A DNA stretch of 64,000 nt, taken from positions 698,229 through 762,228 of the forward strand of contig NBZP02000055.1 in assembly GCA_002236755.2 (NCBI GenBank), given 5' to 3'. Every line of letters begins with the position of its first letter. Position 1 is the stretch's first letter. This document shows positions 32,633 to 43,798 of this stretch, piece after piece. Below the pieces are notes generated by a model that did no database searches, was not told where the DNA came from, and saw nothing but the letters and a program-made list of their open reading frames with translations. The position numbers and the translations under genes are program-made. The stretch comes from Dothistroma septosporum. Its lineage: Eukaryota > Ascomycota > Dothideomycetes > Mycosphaerellales > Mycosphaerellaceae.

Positions 32633-33629
32633 GATGATGAACAGCCGCGTTCGCCGAGCCAGACAATCATTCAGAGGATGGCGTAGGATAGCATCAATAC
32701 GGTGTGGAGAAGAGGCGAAGCCAGACGCGTTGTTGTGACAGCCGACTTATTTTTCACATTCCTCGCCCGCCCACGATGCAGTGGCCCCCCCATGCTGCGG
32801 AACGTCCGTGTTGGAGTCATCCTGGCATTCTAGATGTTGATGCTCTTCATATGCTCCTGCAGATTGCAATGCTTGGTAAATCAGCCTCATGTCGCTGTTG
32901 GTGACCGCATCTGCTGGATCGATGCTGTTCTGGCATCGCCATCCTGGCGCGCGTGGCCTGCCGCATAGCACCCGGTGATGATATCATCTCATCTGCGTAC
33001 TCAACGGGTGGTGTGTATGATTTGGACATGCTATGGTGTCGCGAGTACGGCGAAGGACCATCGCGATGTTGGAATGTAGTTGCTGTGAGCATCACGTGAT
33101 CGTGTGCGCGGAACAAAATGCAGACTCGAAACGAAATCCTCCTGCAGCTGGAAAACATCCGCTCACCCATAGCACGCTTCGCTGAAAAGGCTATGTTCGG
33201 AACATCCACTCCAGACCTGCCTCACCGTTGACGATACCTCATAGAACGACGATCGATATCAATGCAGGAAGAGCCCATCAAGATGGAGCCAAAGACGTGG
33301 ATAAGAGCAGAATCAGGGACATGATCGGACCCAATGATGACAAGCAAGCCGCGCAGAGATCTGGCGGCGGGCGCAAGCAAAAGGCTAGTTTTAATGAACT
33401 GCGACATCAATCATGCCGCGCACGCCAACACGGTCTCGGGAAGAGTGTCTCCTTGCTGCAGACGTGAGGCTCGAGGACATCATAATTTGGTTCTACTTCC
33501 ACATTCCTATGCCACATTACCGGCCCCCTTGCCTCTCGCTCTATGGACGCGCCTTGAATCTTTACACACTCATGCTTCTCCGCTACTGTCACCGCTTGAC
33601 TCAATTCGATTACGCTGACACTCAACGAC
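32633..33629. promoter_or_regulatory. Shared promoter region of the GH16/CFEM and GH55 genes
   Basis: These 997 bp separate the divergently transcribed GH16/CFEM gene and GH55 gene. The last 170 bases before GH55 are pyrimidine-rich. No other gene is supported. I did not identify a specific regulator site with confidence. Confidence 0.5.
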
Positions 33630-36343
33630 ATGGCGACGACAAGACTGAGACTGAGCTTCACCGCTCTACTCGTCCTGTTTTCTATCACATTCCTACGAGC
33701 AACATACGCCTCTGACAATATCGTAGACGTGCCATTATCAAACTTGGAGCTCGAGCTAGATCTGAGCGAGGTTGGCATTGCACTTGGCCCGAGGGGACAG
33801 ACATACGACTTGCCCGATTCAAGCACACCAGCCCACACGCATCTGCACGAGAAGCGATATGGGTCGGGGCAACCTTACTGGTATTCGCAAATCAAACGTC
33901 AGGGCAAGCCTGCTTATGGCAACAACGCATCGTATATCATATGGAGGAACGTTGTGGACTATGGCGCAGTGGGCGATGGCACTACAGACGACACCGCTGC
34001 GTTCCAAGCAGCCGTTGACGAAGGTAATCGCTGCAAATTCTACGTCACCGGCGATCCAAGAAACTGTGACAGTCAGACTACTACTCCCGCCATCGTCTAT
34101 GTTCCAGGAGGACGAACTTACCGGATTTCCAAACCTGTCATCATGTTGTACTACACCCACATGATTGGCGACGCCAACAACCTCCCCATCCTCAAGGCAA
34201 CGGCAGACTTCCAAGGCATCGGCATATTGGACTCGGACCCATACATCATCTACAACGACCAGTGGTATCAGAATCAGAATAACTTCTGGCGCAACGTCCG
34301 CAACTTCGTATTTGACACGACCGATGTGGCTCCGTCGGTGGAGATGCATGGGATTCACTGGCAGATCTCTCAAGCGGCCAGCATCATGAACTGCGTATTC
34401 ATCTGTCCCCAAGGAGGAGAGGCCGAAGGCAATAAACACATTGGCATGTTCATGGAAAATGGGTCAGCACTATTCTTCGAGGATCTGATATTCATTGGAG
34501 GCTGGTACGGTGCTTTCGTCGGCAATCAACAATTTGGCGTCCGGAATCTGACATTCACCGGCTGCGATACTGGTCTGTTCCAGAACTGGGGATGGGTCTG
34601 GAACTACAAGAGTTTGACCTTCAACGACTGCAGGATCGGCCTTGACTTGAGCCAAGGCGGGGAGATCCCGTCCGTTGGATCTATTGTTGTGACCGACTCC
34701 GAGTTCAACGGCTGCGACTTCGGCATCGTCACATCCTTCTCATCGAACTCGACCCCAACGTCGTCTGCGACTATGGTCGTTGACAACGTTGTGTTCGACA
34801 ACACTGATCCAGCAATCTCGTTCCCAAACGAGACAGTCATCGTGCCAGGCAACCAACGAATTGCTACATACATCCAAGGCAATGTTTACAATGCGGTTGA
34901 CGCTCAAGAGGCAGTCGGAAACCGAGAATGCTACATGCCCGCCGCCCAACAGACTCGCATCCAGCAACTCGTGAATCAGCCGATCAAGAGTCCAAGCCTG
35001 TTGGACAGCAACGGCAAGTTCTACGAGCGCAGTAAGCCACAATATGAAGGAATTCCCTTCGAAAACTTCAAGTCGATCCTGGATTTTTGCTGCACAGACA
35101 CTTACAATGCTACAACTTGTCCTTACAACGATGGAGTAACAGATGCCACGGTATGCGTCCAGTCCTACCTCAACTACATCGAATCATGTCAAGTCGGTGG
35201 CTGTATTGGCTTCGTGGACCATGGTGCCTACGTTATCACGAACACGATCTACGTCCCAGCCAACGTAAAGCTGCAAGGCGAGATCTGGCCAATGTTCATG
35301 TTCACTGGTCCTTTGTTCCAGGATCAGTTCGAGCCAATTCCCGGCTTCCAAGTTGGGTACGGCACGACTGGAGAGGCCGGCACGGCCGAATTTGTAGAGA
35401 TTCTGTTTGAGACCATTGGTCCTACTCCAGGCCTCATACTTGTGCAATGGAACCTTGCCTGCACAGCACCGACAACCTGCGGCATGTGGGACACTCACTT
35501 CCGCATTGGGGGATCTAACGGCACTCAACTACAGAATTACAATTGCATCAAGAACCCCACCAGATCGCATGGCTCTGACCCAGCGTGCTGGGCCGCTTTC
35601 CTCGCCTTCCACGTTACCGCCACTGCGAAGAATGCCCTGTTCTCGCACAGTTGGATCTGGGTCGCGGACCACGAACTCGACCTGGCTGGCAAAGATCAGA
35701 TCGACCTTTATAACGGCCGAGGCGTTCTAGTCGAGTCTCAAGGTCCCATCTGGATGTACGGCTCTGGTTCTGAGCACAGTCAGCTATACAACTATCAATT
35801 TTCTGGCGCAAGTAACATATACCTACAACTCTTGCAAAGTGAAACTGCGTAGGCATTCGATCCTCCGCTCCTCGCTTCAGCTGACTGATCACTATTTCAG
35901 ATACATGCAAGCCAATCCCAACGCACTCTCAAGTTTCACTCCTCAAGGCGGAGCTCCCTGGCACGATCCCTCATTCGCGGACTGCTTCCTCCCAAGTTGC
36001 AAGAAGACCATCGGCCTACGAATATACAACTCGACTTACATATACAACTACGGCGCTGGCCTGTACTCTTTCTTCGAAAATTACGCCAGTGGTTGTATTC
36101 TGACTTCGGATTGCGATCAGTACCGGGTGCACATTGAGCAGAGTCAGGTGGGTCGTAAAGTACCTTTCACCACTCTATGATATTCCCTACTGACAGAGGG
36201 CGTTCCTTCAGGGCATCTACATGTATGCGTTGAGCAGTATCGCTGCCAACTTTATGATCTATATCGACGGCGAGCCACTTGTGGCTTCCATCGATAATTT
36301 GGCGACGTTCGCTAGTACCATTGGCGGGTTCTTCTACGAGTGA
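33630..36343 (+). CDS. GH55 exo-beta-1,3-glucanase, secreted
   Basis: This enzyme releases glucose or small products from the ends of beta-1,3-glucan. The N-terminus is a signal peptide (LLVLFSITFLRATYA), with a possible Kex2 site at HEKR. The protein has the two pectate-lyase-3-type beta-helix halves of GH55. The first begins NVVDYGAVGDGTTDDTAAFQ; the second begins near FKSILDFCCTDTYNATTCPY and includes FVDHGAYVITNTIYVPANV. Exons are 33630-35848, 35901-36147 and 36212-36343 (introns GTAGGC..TTCAG and GTGGGT..TTCAG). They restore QSETAYMQANPNAL and a C-terminus IDNLATFASTIGGFFYE. The product is 865 residues, normal for fungal GH55. It diverges from the GH16/CFEM gene, suggesting joint control. 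Confidence 0.93.
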
Positions 36344-37090
36344 TGGGCTGATAGAGGGCAAGGATATTTGACAGTTGAGGCGCATCCAGAGATCTTCAGT
36401 GAGCTCGAGATCGAGGAGGTGATGTTGCAGCATCTCTCGCTGTTCCGGGTTCGGCCCAACAAAGATGGCAGGTTTTCCGAGAAGCAATCCCCTCACTTTT
36501 ACTCGCGCCAAGTAAACACTTGCAACATCATCTAACCCAAATGGCGGGCAGTACAGTCGTCCCAGAGCTAAGTATGCAATATTGCCACCCGATGAACACG
36601 GTGAGTTCGTCCGAATGGGCGAAGCAGGACATGAAAGCGCCGAGATGACATAATCATCACTTTCGCACCGTTGATATTGAAGGATTCGCGCACCTCCATG
36701 GCCCGTGCTGAAGCTGATACATCTCAACGGTCATGCAGGCGGCCTCACATCAATCTGCCGGCCAGCGCTGCCATGATCTTGTACCCGTACTGGCTTGTGG
36801 CGCTTCGAACCAGCCGGCGGCGGCTTGCATAACGCCTAAGCAACATGCACTGCCGGCGTCCTTTTCGTCATGCGCGCACCTCCATGACAGTCAATTGGGA
36901 GACAGCCTTCCTAATAGTACTCAAAGTCGCGCGACTGCGCTGACGAAATACCATGCTGTGATTCATGCTGTTTGTCGCATTTCTCGCGGTTCCCTGAAGC
37001 ATCACAGCATGCCCCAGCAAGCTATCAGATAAAAGCGCTCATCCCATCATTGGACGACATCTCCGTCCAAACGTGGAGCAATCTGGCAAG
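36344..37090. other. Intergenic, promoter of the zinc-finger gene
   Basis: A 186-codon minus-strand frame (36727-36167) spans part of this region and runs antisense into the last GH55 exons. It has no recognisable domain, so I do not call it a gene. The rest is unremarkable. Confidence 0.4.
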
Positions 37091-39577
37091 ATGAACGCCA
37101 ACAGAAGGAGTGGCGTCACGTCAGAACGTGACATTGACACTCTTATGCGACAGTCCCTGGTTGGCACACAGCTTCAATCCTCTCAGACTGTCTTTGAGGC
37201 GCTTGATGACCTGTTTCGACACTCGCCGGAAGACTCTGCGCCACCGCAGCCCAATAAACGACCAGCATCTGTCACTTCGAGAGGAGAGCAAGCGAAGCGC
37301 GCGAAGGTAAACGACCTTCCATCGGAGGAGGCCTTGGACGTCTTTGTCGCAAACACCGAAACTGGCAAGTACGAAGTCGTGTGCTCGATCTGCAACGAAA
37401 GGCTGAGCTTCTCGAGACCGACCCCCTACTACCTCAATCGACACAAGAAGATCCACAAGGACAGGGCTTTCTCGTGCGATCAATGTGGAGAGAAGTTCAC
37501 CCGGTACGATCTGCTCGATCGGCACAGAGATGTTCATGACAAAGAGAACTACAAATCATGCTCGGGGTGTCATAGGAGATTCCGAGACAACAGCGCTCTG
37601 CATGTTCATCTAGAAGCTGAGTCTAATCGGGCCTGCCACGATGCGCATTATTCCCCGGGACAAACGGGCCAGTCACTTCAGGCACTTCCTAGGGACGCAC
37701 CTGTTGTGCTCAAGTATTCCAGCAACAAACGGGAACCACAAGCTTTACCGGACGAATAACGATTTTCAACAATCAGCACCACAAGTGTTCACACTATTGA
37801 TAACGGAAGCTCCGATGATTCATGGAGCGGTACGAACTCTTATCCTGACTTGGACGAAAATGGCTCGCCAAGTACGCTTCATACTCAGCCCCCGATGAGC
37901 CCAGACAACGTACCAAAGCCAGAGACTCTCCACGATCGTACAGAATGTTCGTCAGACGCGACAGCCAGCCCACAAGGAGCATCTACAGTGAACACGGTAA
38001 GCCCATGTTCAAGCACACTCGCTGCTCTACTCCGTGATGGGGCTACAGAGACGGGTGATCAACGTACCGAACCTCAGACCACAACACTTGACTGGTGCTT
38101 TCCAGACCATGGGCCACTTGTGATGTCGGATAGCCCTCGTCTGAACCGCTCCCTTTCGTTCATTCAACCCCTGCTCTTCGCAAATGATTCGGATCACAGC
38201 GAAGCTGTAAGCAGATCACTCGAGACCGACATGATGAAATGGCAGAATCTTCATGCCAGGTTCTTTGAAAAGCCTCTGCATGAATTGTGGTCCATTGAGC
38301 TCGACCTCCGATCGACGGCGGAGCGCATGTCCACAGAGGATGACGAGCCGCCGGCTTGCGACACTTGCGACCTTTGTGGGGCAGACCATGGGACCACAGC
38401 ACGAAGCATATGGGAGCATGCTCGTGAACACCTGCTTCGCCGTAACGTCCGGGATTGCAAGTGCTACGAGTGTGGCATAGAGTTTACGTACCGTCGCAAT
38501 TTCGTATTGCATCAGAATCATGGCGGCTATGGCGGACGACTTTTCGAATACGCCACAGAGTGTGCACGTCTGGGCTCAGCCCAAAATGAAGAATGGCTCC
38601 ACACCGTGCTCCGGCAGGACTTCGTCGAACTGCTTCGGGTCTGCGAGAATGCCCAACTGTTTGACTATTTGGCCCGTCTCAAGGAACGGTTCCAGGGCAT
38701 TCGCGAACCTGATACCCGTTCACTCCAAAGTCTACCTGTGAGATTATCAGGAGCCTTCTCGATCCTGAGTGCTTTCTCAGGTCGATCATGGAATACCGAC
38801 CCAGGTGTGATCCGACGATCGGAGGCAGATTCATTGCGCGGTCTGTTTGCTGATCTCTCGCTGGAGACTCCGGCTCATAACTTTTGTATCAAGGTGATTG
38901 GTACAGATTGCGCAGGTCGAGCAGAGCTCGTAACTTCGTTCGCCTCTGGCCGACTGCATCGCGATCAGAAATTTCGGATCAACGTGGATGATGAGCTTGT
39001 CTCCATAAACATCATACAGGAGACGCCATGCCGCGAGTACTACCCTGCCGCATTCATCAGCAAGCCGACTGACCCGATCGTGCATGGTATTGCTTATATC
39101 TTCAGCGATGAATCCAGATTCTCCCTCGCTGAGGTCGAGGAAACTGCAGACACGTACCGTGGGTTCCCCGAAATGCACGCTTTGCCATCCGTCTGGATAG
39201 CCAACCACAGCGGAGCTATGGAGAGATTCCCCGACATCAAGGCAAATCAAGACCCGAGTCGACAATTCGCAGTGTGTACAGCGCAATGGTCGAGCATTGA
39301 GGCAGCACTTATCGCATTGTGTCGGATCATGCTCAAGCAGCATACAAAGCCTCGTCAACCAAGGTCTTCAAAGAAGAAGCCCCGCGCAGGGGCGGCCATC
39401 AAGCTTCAACGAGGTTTCAATTGGCGACGCAATCGACTGGATGACATCGACGAGGATGAACAACTCACAACCCCCAACGTAACACCAGGACTGCGTCTCA
39501 AACAGGTCAGTGCCCCTCTTTCTTCCTCACCTCACCTATATAACATCTCGGATTCTGCCGAGACTTTCCTCGCGTGA
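37091..39577 (+). CDS. Five-finger C2H2 zinc-finger protein with C-terminal Ras-like pseudo-GTPase domain
   Basis: The ATG at 37091 starts exon 1 (to 37713). Intron 37714-37776 (GTATTC..ATCAG, branch ATAAC) removes the only in-frame stop, and exon 2 runs to TGA at 39577, giving 807 residues. C2H2 fingers lie near 98-122, 129-149 and 157-183, then 405-426 (CDLC..HAREH) and 437-456 (CYEC..HQNH). Residues 577-729 follow the Ras fold order: FCIKVIGTDCAGRAELVTSF (strand 1, P-loop, helix 1), VSINIIQETPC, HGIAYIFSDESRFSLAEV, PSVWIANHSG and FAVCTAQWSSIEAALIALC. Every GTP motif is eroded: GxxxxGR-Ala for GxxxxGK-Ser/Thr, ETPC for DxxG, NHSG for NKxD, CTA for SA. A basic KKK-rich tail follows, without CaaX. 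A GTCAGT donor at 39507 offers an alternative end. Function is unknown, possibly a DNA-binding regulator. Confidence 0.72.
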
Positions 39578-39592
39578 GCGGCACTTACAGAA

Positions 39593-39870
39593 GTGATCAA
39601 ATATTCCATCGAGGCTGACATCGGAGGGTCATTTGTTGATGGTCCTTGCGGCCTTCACTTCATTGGCAACAATACATGCAGAAGACCTCAGTTGGATTCC
39701 TGTTGTTGCACAGGTAGGATCTCAACCGCGATATCGCTGATCGTTTTGCAGTACTGACGCTTTTCACATAGCTGGTTATTACGGCTCGACTGCAGAATAC
39801 GGTCAAGGTAGTTGTTGCTACTCGGACGATGGCACCGTACGAGGGACTGCGGTTGATCGTGCTTGAGAGT
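39593..39870 (+). pseudogene. Degenerate hevein-type chitin-binding (ChtBD1) gene remnant
   Basis: Two exon-like pieces surround a good intron at 39714-39771 (GTAGGA..CATAG, branch CTGAC). Joined, they read VDGPCGLHFIGNNTC, DSCCCTAG, then YYGSTAEYGQGSCCYSDDGT before a stop. This follows the hevein/ChtBD1 pattern (CG..TC..CCS..GYCGSTAEYCGxGC), but the fifth Cys is Tyr and the sixth is Gly. No convincing start or catalytic domain is visible nearby. It looks like the leftover of a chitin-binding protein or chitinase gene. A weak donor at 39511 could join it in frame to the zinc-finger gene, which I think unlikely. Confidence 0.5.
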
Positions 39871-41283
39871 GTTGACTCCAACAGTGAGCATTACATGTTA
39901 CAAGCACGAGATATTGTGCCTTCTGTTGGCCAATTTATGATCAGCGCAAATGTGCTGCAGCGATCAAGTGTGGCGGGGTGATGTGTCTGCGCTCACGGAG
40001 ATCGGTACATGACATTCGAGATTCAGCGCCTCAGGCGCGATACTCCCAACAGGAGAGACAATGGTCAACCGGCCGTTCAAGGACTTGGTCAGACAGCATC
40101 AGCATGCAAGCTCAAACTATGGTACGCCTATCGCAGACGATGCGGATCCTCTGTATCCATCATATCTTCAATTCGAAGCAGAGGTGATGGGCAAGACGGT
40201 CGCACCGCACCGTCTACAGGAGTAGAAGTTGAGCCGACATTCGAGCATCCTTTGACTTCGGTACACAATCTTCCATCTGGTCTGATCCTCGACGCTACAC
40301 GACCATGGACTGGAGCATCACACAAAGAGGCGAGCTTGTTTCTCTTTCCTTACGACGGTGGGCGGTGCTGGTGGTTATGCTCAGAACAACGAATAAGTGT
40401 CGTTTCGAGTCTCTGTCCAAAACAGATCAGTAACAGGCGAAACTCAGTCCTTTCGTCTTGGGCCACAGAACACAGCTACATCCGATCCTGGACAGCTGCA
40501 GACGCATGGTACCGAGAGGTGGACTGCTATGGTGTCACGGCGGTATAGATAAAATTCAGGAGGTCGATCGGAGCGCAGAACTCGCTAAAAGGTACACTGC
40601 AGCTCGCATCAGGGAGAAATCTGCCAGGTTAGGTGCACTCAGACATGCGTGACAATCCAACGTGCCGCAGGAGAAGCGAACATGGTGTTGTCGGTACCAA
40701 ATATTTACCTTTACGAAGCAATTAAATGGTGCAACAGTGATTATAGCAACAGACTTGTGCTACACGCATCGGGAGACCACCGATTGCAGGCATTGAGCGT
40801 TGTAGTCTTGCGTGCGACAATCGCAAGTGTTCCCCAACGATGCTGAAGAGTAGAGCTGATGCCCCTGTGGTCTGTTCGCGGCTCCTCGGAAGCCAAGCCG
40901 AGATTCACTCTTCTGCATACTACCACACAATTGTTTCTAGCTGTCGCTGAGGAGCACACAACACAGCTTTGCAAGTAGCGATGCGATACGATTCGAGAAA
41001 GTCGACGTTGGAGCGACGTCGCTATATCATCCATCGTCACTACCTGATTACAGTTCACTGAACATAATGAAACAGATCTTAAGCATAGGCTGGCCATGTC
41101 TCCCATAAGCATTTCTGGTACGCGGCTTGTGCAAAGTTCGACTATCACATCTAGCTTACCACTCCACATGGCTTGGCCACGTTGCGTAGCGTGCCTAGCT
41201 GAACCTCTCCCATATGCTCTTGATCCCACCATGTCCCAGCGGCGGTAGCACGGAGATCTTCTGTTCGTCTGTCACCTCTTGAC
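39871..41283. other. Intergenic, possible further decayed coding sequence
   Basis: A 179-codon frame at 40009-40548 and pieces up to 40650 look partly protein-like, but I could not assign a family. They may be further remains of the chitin-binding gene upstream. The last part is the promoter of the mannosyltransferase gene. Confidence 0.35.
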
Positions 41284-42915
41284 ATGGCGAAATCAGACCT
41301 CTTTCGAGGGATGAGGTGCGGACCCGCAAAAGCGCTGTCATGCATCGCCGCTGTGGTCTTACTGCTACTCTGGCGAATGCAGCTGAACGTTGGTATCGTA
41401 ATAATGCTGGTCCCCACCTTGCACTGACGACTCTCGTAGCCTCTCAAAGTCAAACAACCATGGCACAGCGCCAAGGCAAAGGACACTCGGGAGACCACTC
41501 TTGCCGGATACGTCAATACTGGTCGGCTGAACATCACGTACTGCGATGACATCCGGCGAAGTGCAGACATCACCGTGCATCCTCGCTTCGACCTCGAGGA
41601 TGATATCCAAGAAATTGCGCAGTCACTTGAGCATCATCCGAGAATCGACTATACTGATCAAGACTCCAGCCTCACCCATGCACAACAGGTAGACAAGACT
41701 TGGCTCCGGATGGCGCCAGCAAGCGTCTGGCTAGATAGCCATGGAGTGTTCTTGAGTGTAACGAGAGTCTTCTGGTACGACAAGGGGAACACTATGTGGC
41801 CCGTCATCAACTTCATTCGCGCCCAGGTGTATGACAGCGAGTGGAACGAGCTGAGGGGCTACACTATCAAATGGCAAGGCAAAGAATTGGCCTTCCCGAG
41901 AACCTTCGAGATACCCACCCCATACACAATGGGAGGCGCCTTTTACGGGCCTGAGGATCCGCGGATAGTCATCGAGCCGTCCACAAGCAATTCAATTGAC
42001 GGAGGGGTTGCAGAACCTTTGATCATCTTCAATATGGTCGCAAACATCACCACAGTACAGCGGGCCATGTTCATTCACAGACCTTTCAGCAACCTCACTA
42101 CCATGCTGTATATCTCTGGCCAGGAAAAGCCAAATGACAGCGAGAAGAACTGGATGCCATTCTTTCTCGACTCTCCGGAACTTGCAAGGAATGCTCCAAG
42201 CGATCATGTGTACTTCGTTTACGACATCTGGCCTCTCAAAATTCTGAAATGTCATCTCGACCATGGCAGGTGCGACTTCGTATTCAAACAGGAGATAGAC
42301 GACGGTCCAGAACGTAATCATGAAGGCCTGGGAGGAGCTCTCAGAGGTGGAACAACCTTTGTGCCATTGAAGCTTAGCGACAACTCCCAATCATTCGTGG
42401 CCTTTCCAAAGACACACATTGGGGACGGGTGTAACTTTGGCTTCTATCGACCTGTGCTCCTGGTTTTGACCGCCACTTCTCCAACTACTTTCCATGTTGA
42501 GTACCTATCGGAACCTCTGGACTTTGGGGTCACGAACTTGACATACGGAGACAAGGATAACGTCTGTGGTCCAGGTCGGATCCTGATCGTGACCAGTATA
42601 CCACATTGGGATCAATCACCTGTTAACGACGTCATGACTGTCACTTTCACTGTAGATGATCGGACAACCGAGGTCATGAAGCTTGAAGGCATTGGAAACC
42701 ATCTCAGACAGATTCTTCAAGAGCCTGGAAGCTCTACGTCTCGGGTCACCCAACAAATACCGCAGGAGCAGTACCTACAGCGGTCGAAATCTGGCGAAGA
42801 TGTCTTAGGCTGCACCGTCGAAGCGGCAAGAGCGCTGACTAGAGACCAAGTGGCGATGATCAAGAATGCACACTTCAAGGATGTGCATTTGCGGACGAAC
42901 AGCCCGACTGAATAG
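41284..42915 (+). CDS. GT91 beta-mannosyltransferase (BMT family)
   Basis: This is a type II Golgi-membrane glycosyltransferase of the BMT family known from Candida, which adds beta-1,2-linked mannose to mannans. The ATG at 41284 gives a short basic cytosolic tail and one membrane anchor (ALSCIAAVVLLLLW). An intron ending at 41439 (CTCGTAG, branch CTGAC) is needed because the first frame stops. Its donor is either 41389 (GTTGGT, 51 nt) or 41398 (GTAATA, 42 nt); both keep frame and give 526 or 529 residues. After the intron comes KDTRETTLAGYVNTGRLNIT, then YGPEDPRIVIE, NMVANITTVQRAMFIHRPF and the conserved KNWMPFF. The C-terminal region is complete, ending NSPTE. The acceptor specificity cannot be read from the sequence. 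Confidence 0.82.
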
Positions 42916-43169
42916 ATATATACATGGAAACAGGAGTTGACTTTGAGAGTGAATACTCCTCACCGGACATCCCGAGACTACTATGGGAACGACATGACGA
43001 ATCTCCTCATGCTTCCTCAAGTTGTCCTGACAACATTGAGAACTTGATACACCCTCCCAACACACAATCGGTGCAACGCAGAGACGACCGGATACATTCT
43101 TCTTACCGAAGGGAGTGCTGTCGATTGGCGTGCGTCTCACATCCGCTGCTATAGTCGTGGCCCACAGCT

Positions 43170-43798
43170 CTTCATACAAACCTATACCGAAGGTCAGCGA
43201 GAACCTAGGCCTTCATGTCTTGGACGCATTCCTGAAGTCGTCCCATGAAGTCAGTGTCCTGACGCGGAGTGAATCAAGGTCAACATCGAAGGTGTTCCTG
43301 TCTCCTAGGCGGTCTGCTCCGACCAAAACCCGACTCGAGTCTACAATGTAGGGCCACCATATCGTAATCTGGATAGGCACTATTATGGCTACCGGAGGCC
43401 AACAAATCCTAGTCGACAAAGCGATCGCCGCTGGCGTGGAGATCTCCATCTGTAACGTGTTTGGACCACCTTCTCGTGATGGAGAATCTGCTGCTTTGCA
43501 TCTGACTCTACCGCCCACAGTTGCTACCATGAACTATCTGCGAATCAACGAGATTCACATTTCTTGGTCGGCTCTAGGTGCAGGTGCTTTCTTTGATTGG
43601 GTTATGCAGCTGGATCTCTTTGGGATTGACATCAAGACCAATGACCGCGACCCTCATTGATGGCGACACTGCGATTCTCACGAGCTCGATGCTGCCAAAG
43701 ATGGTCACGAGCCTTCTTGCAATGCTTGAACATCGGCTCAATCTTGAACCCTCCATGGCTCTTATGTGGTACAATGCTCAGAGATATGCCCATTGAAC
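43170..43798 (+). pseudogene. NmrA-like / isoflavone-reductase-like oxidoreductase pseudogene
   Basis: The pieces follow the order of fungal NmrA-like NAD(P)-binding proteins. LGLHVLDAFLKSSHEVSVLT follows the missing glycine-rich start, then MATGGQQILVDKAIAAGVE, PPSRDGESAALH and ISWSALGAGAFFDWVMQLD. The frame breaks near 43646 within DIKT; the expected continuation, TATLIDGDTAILTSSMLPKM, is in another frame. The first piece ends in a stop at 43349, before the second. The nucleotide-binding GATG motif is not present upstream. It is therefore a decayed gene, and I see no way for introns to repair all the breaks. Confidence 0.75.

Noticed and set aside
36167..36727. A 186-codon minus-strand frame overlapping the GH55 3' end
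   Set aside because: No family features, and part is antisense to the conserved GH55 C-terminal exon.
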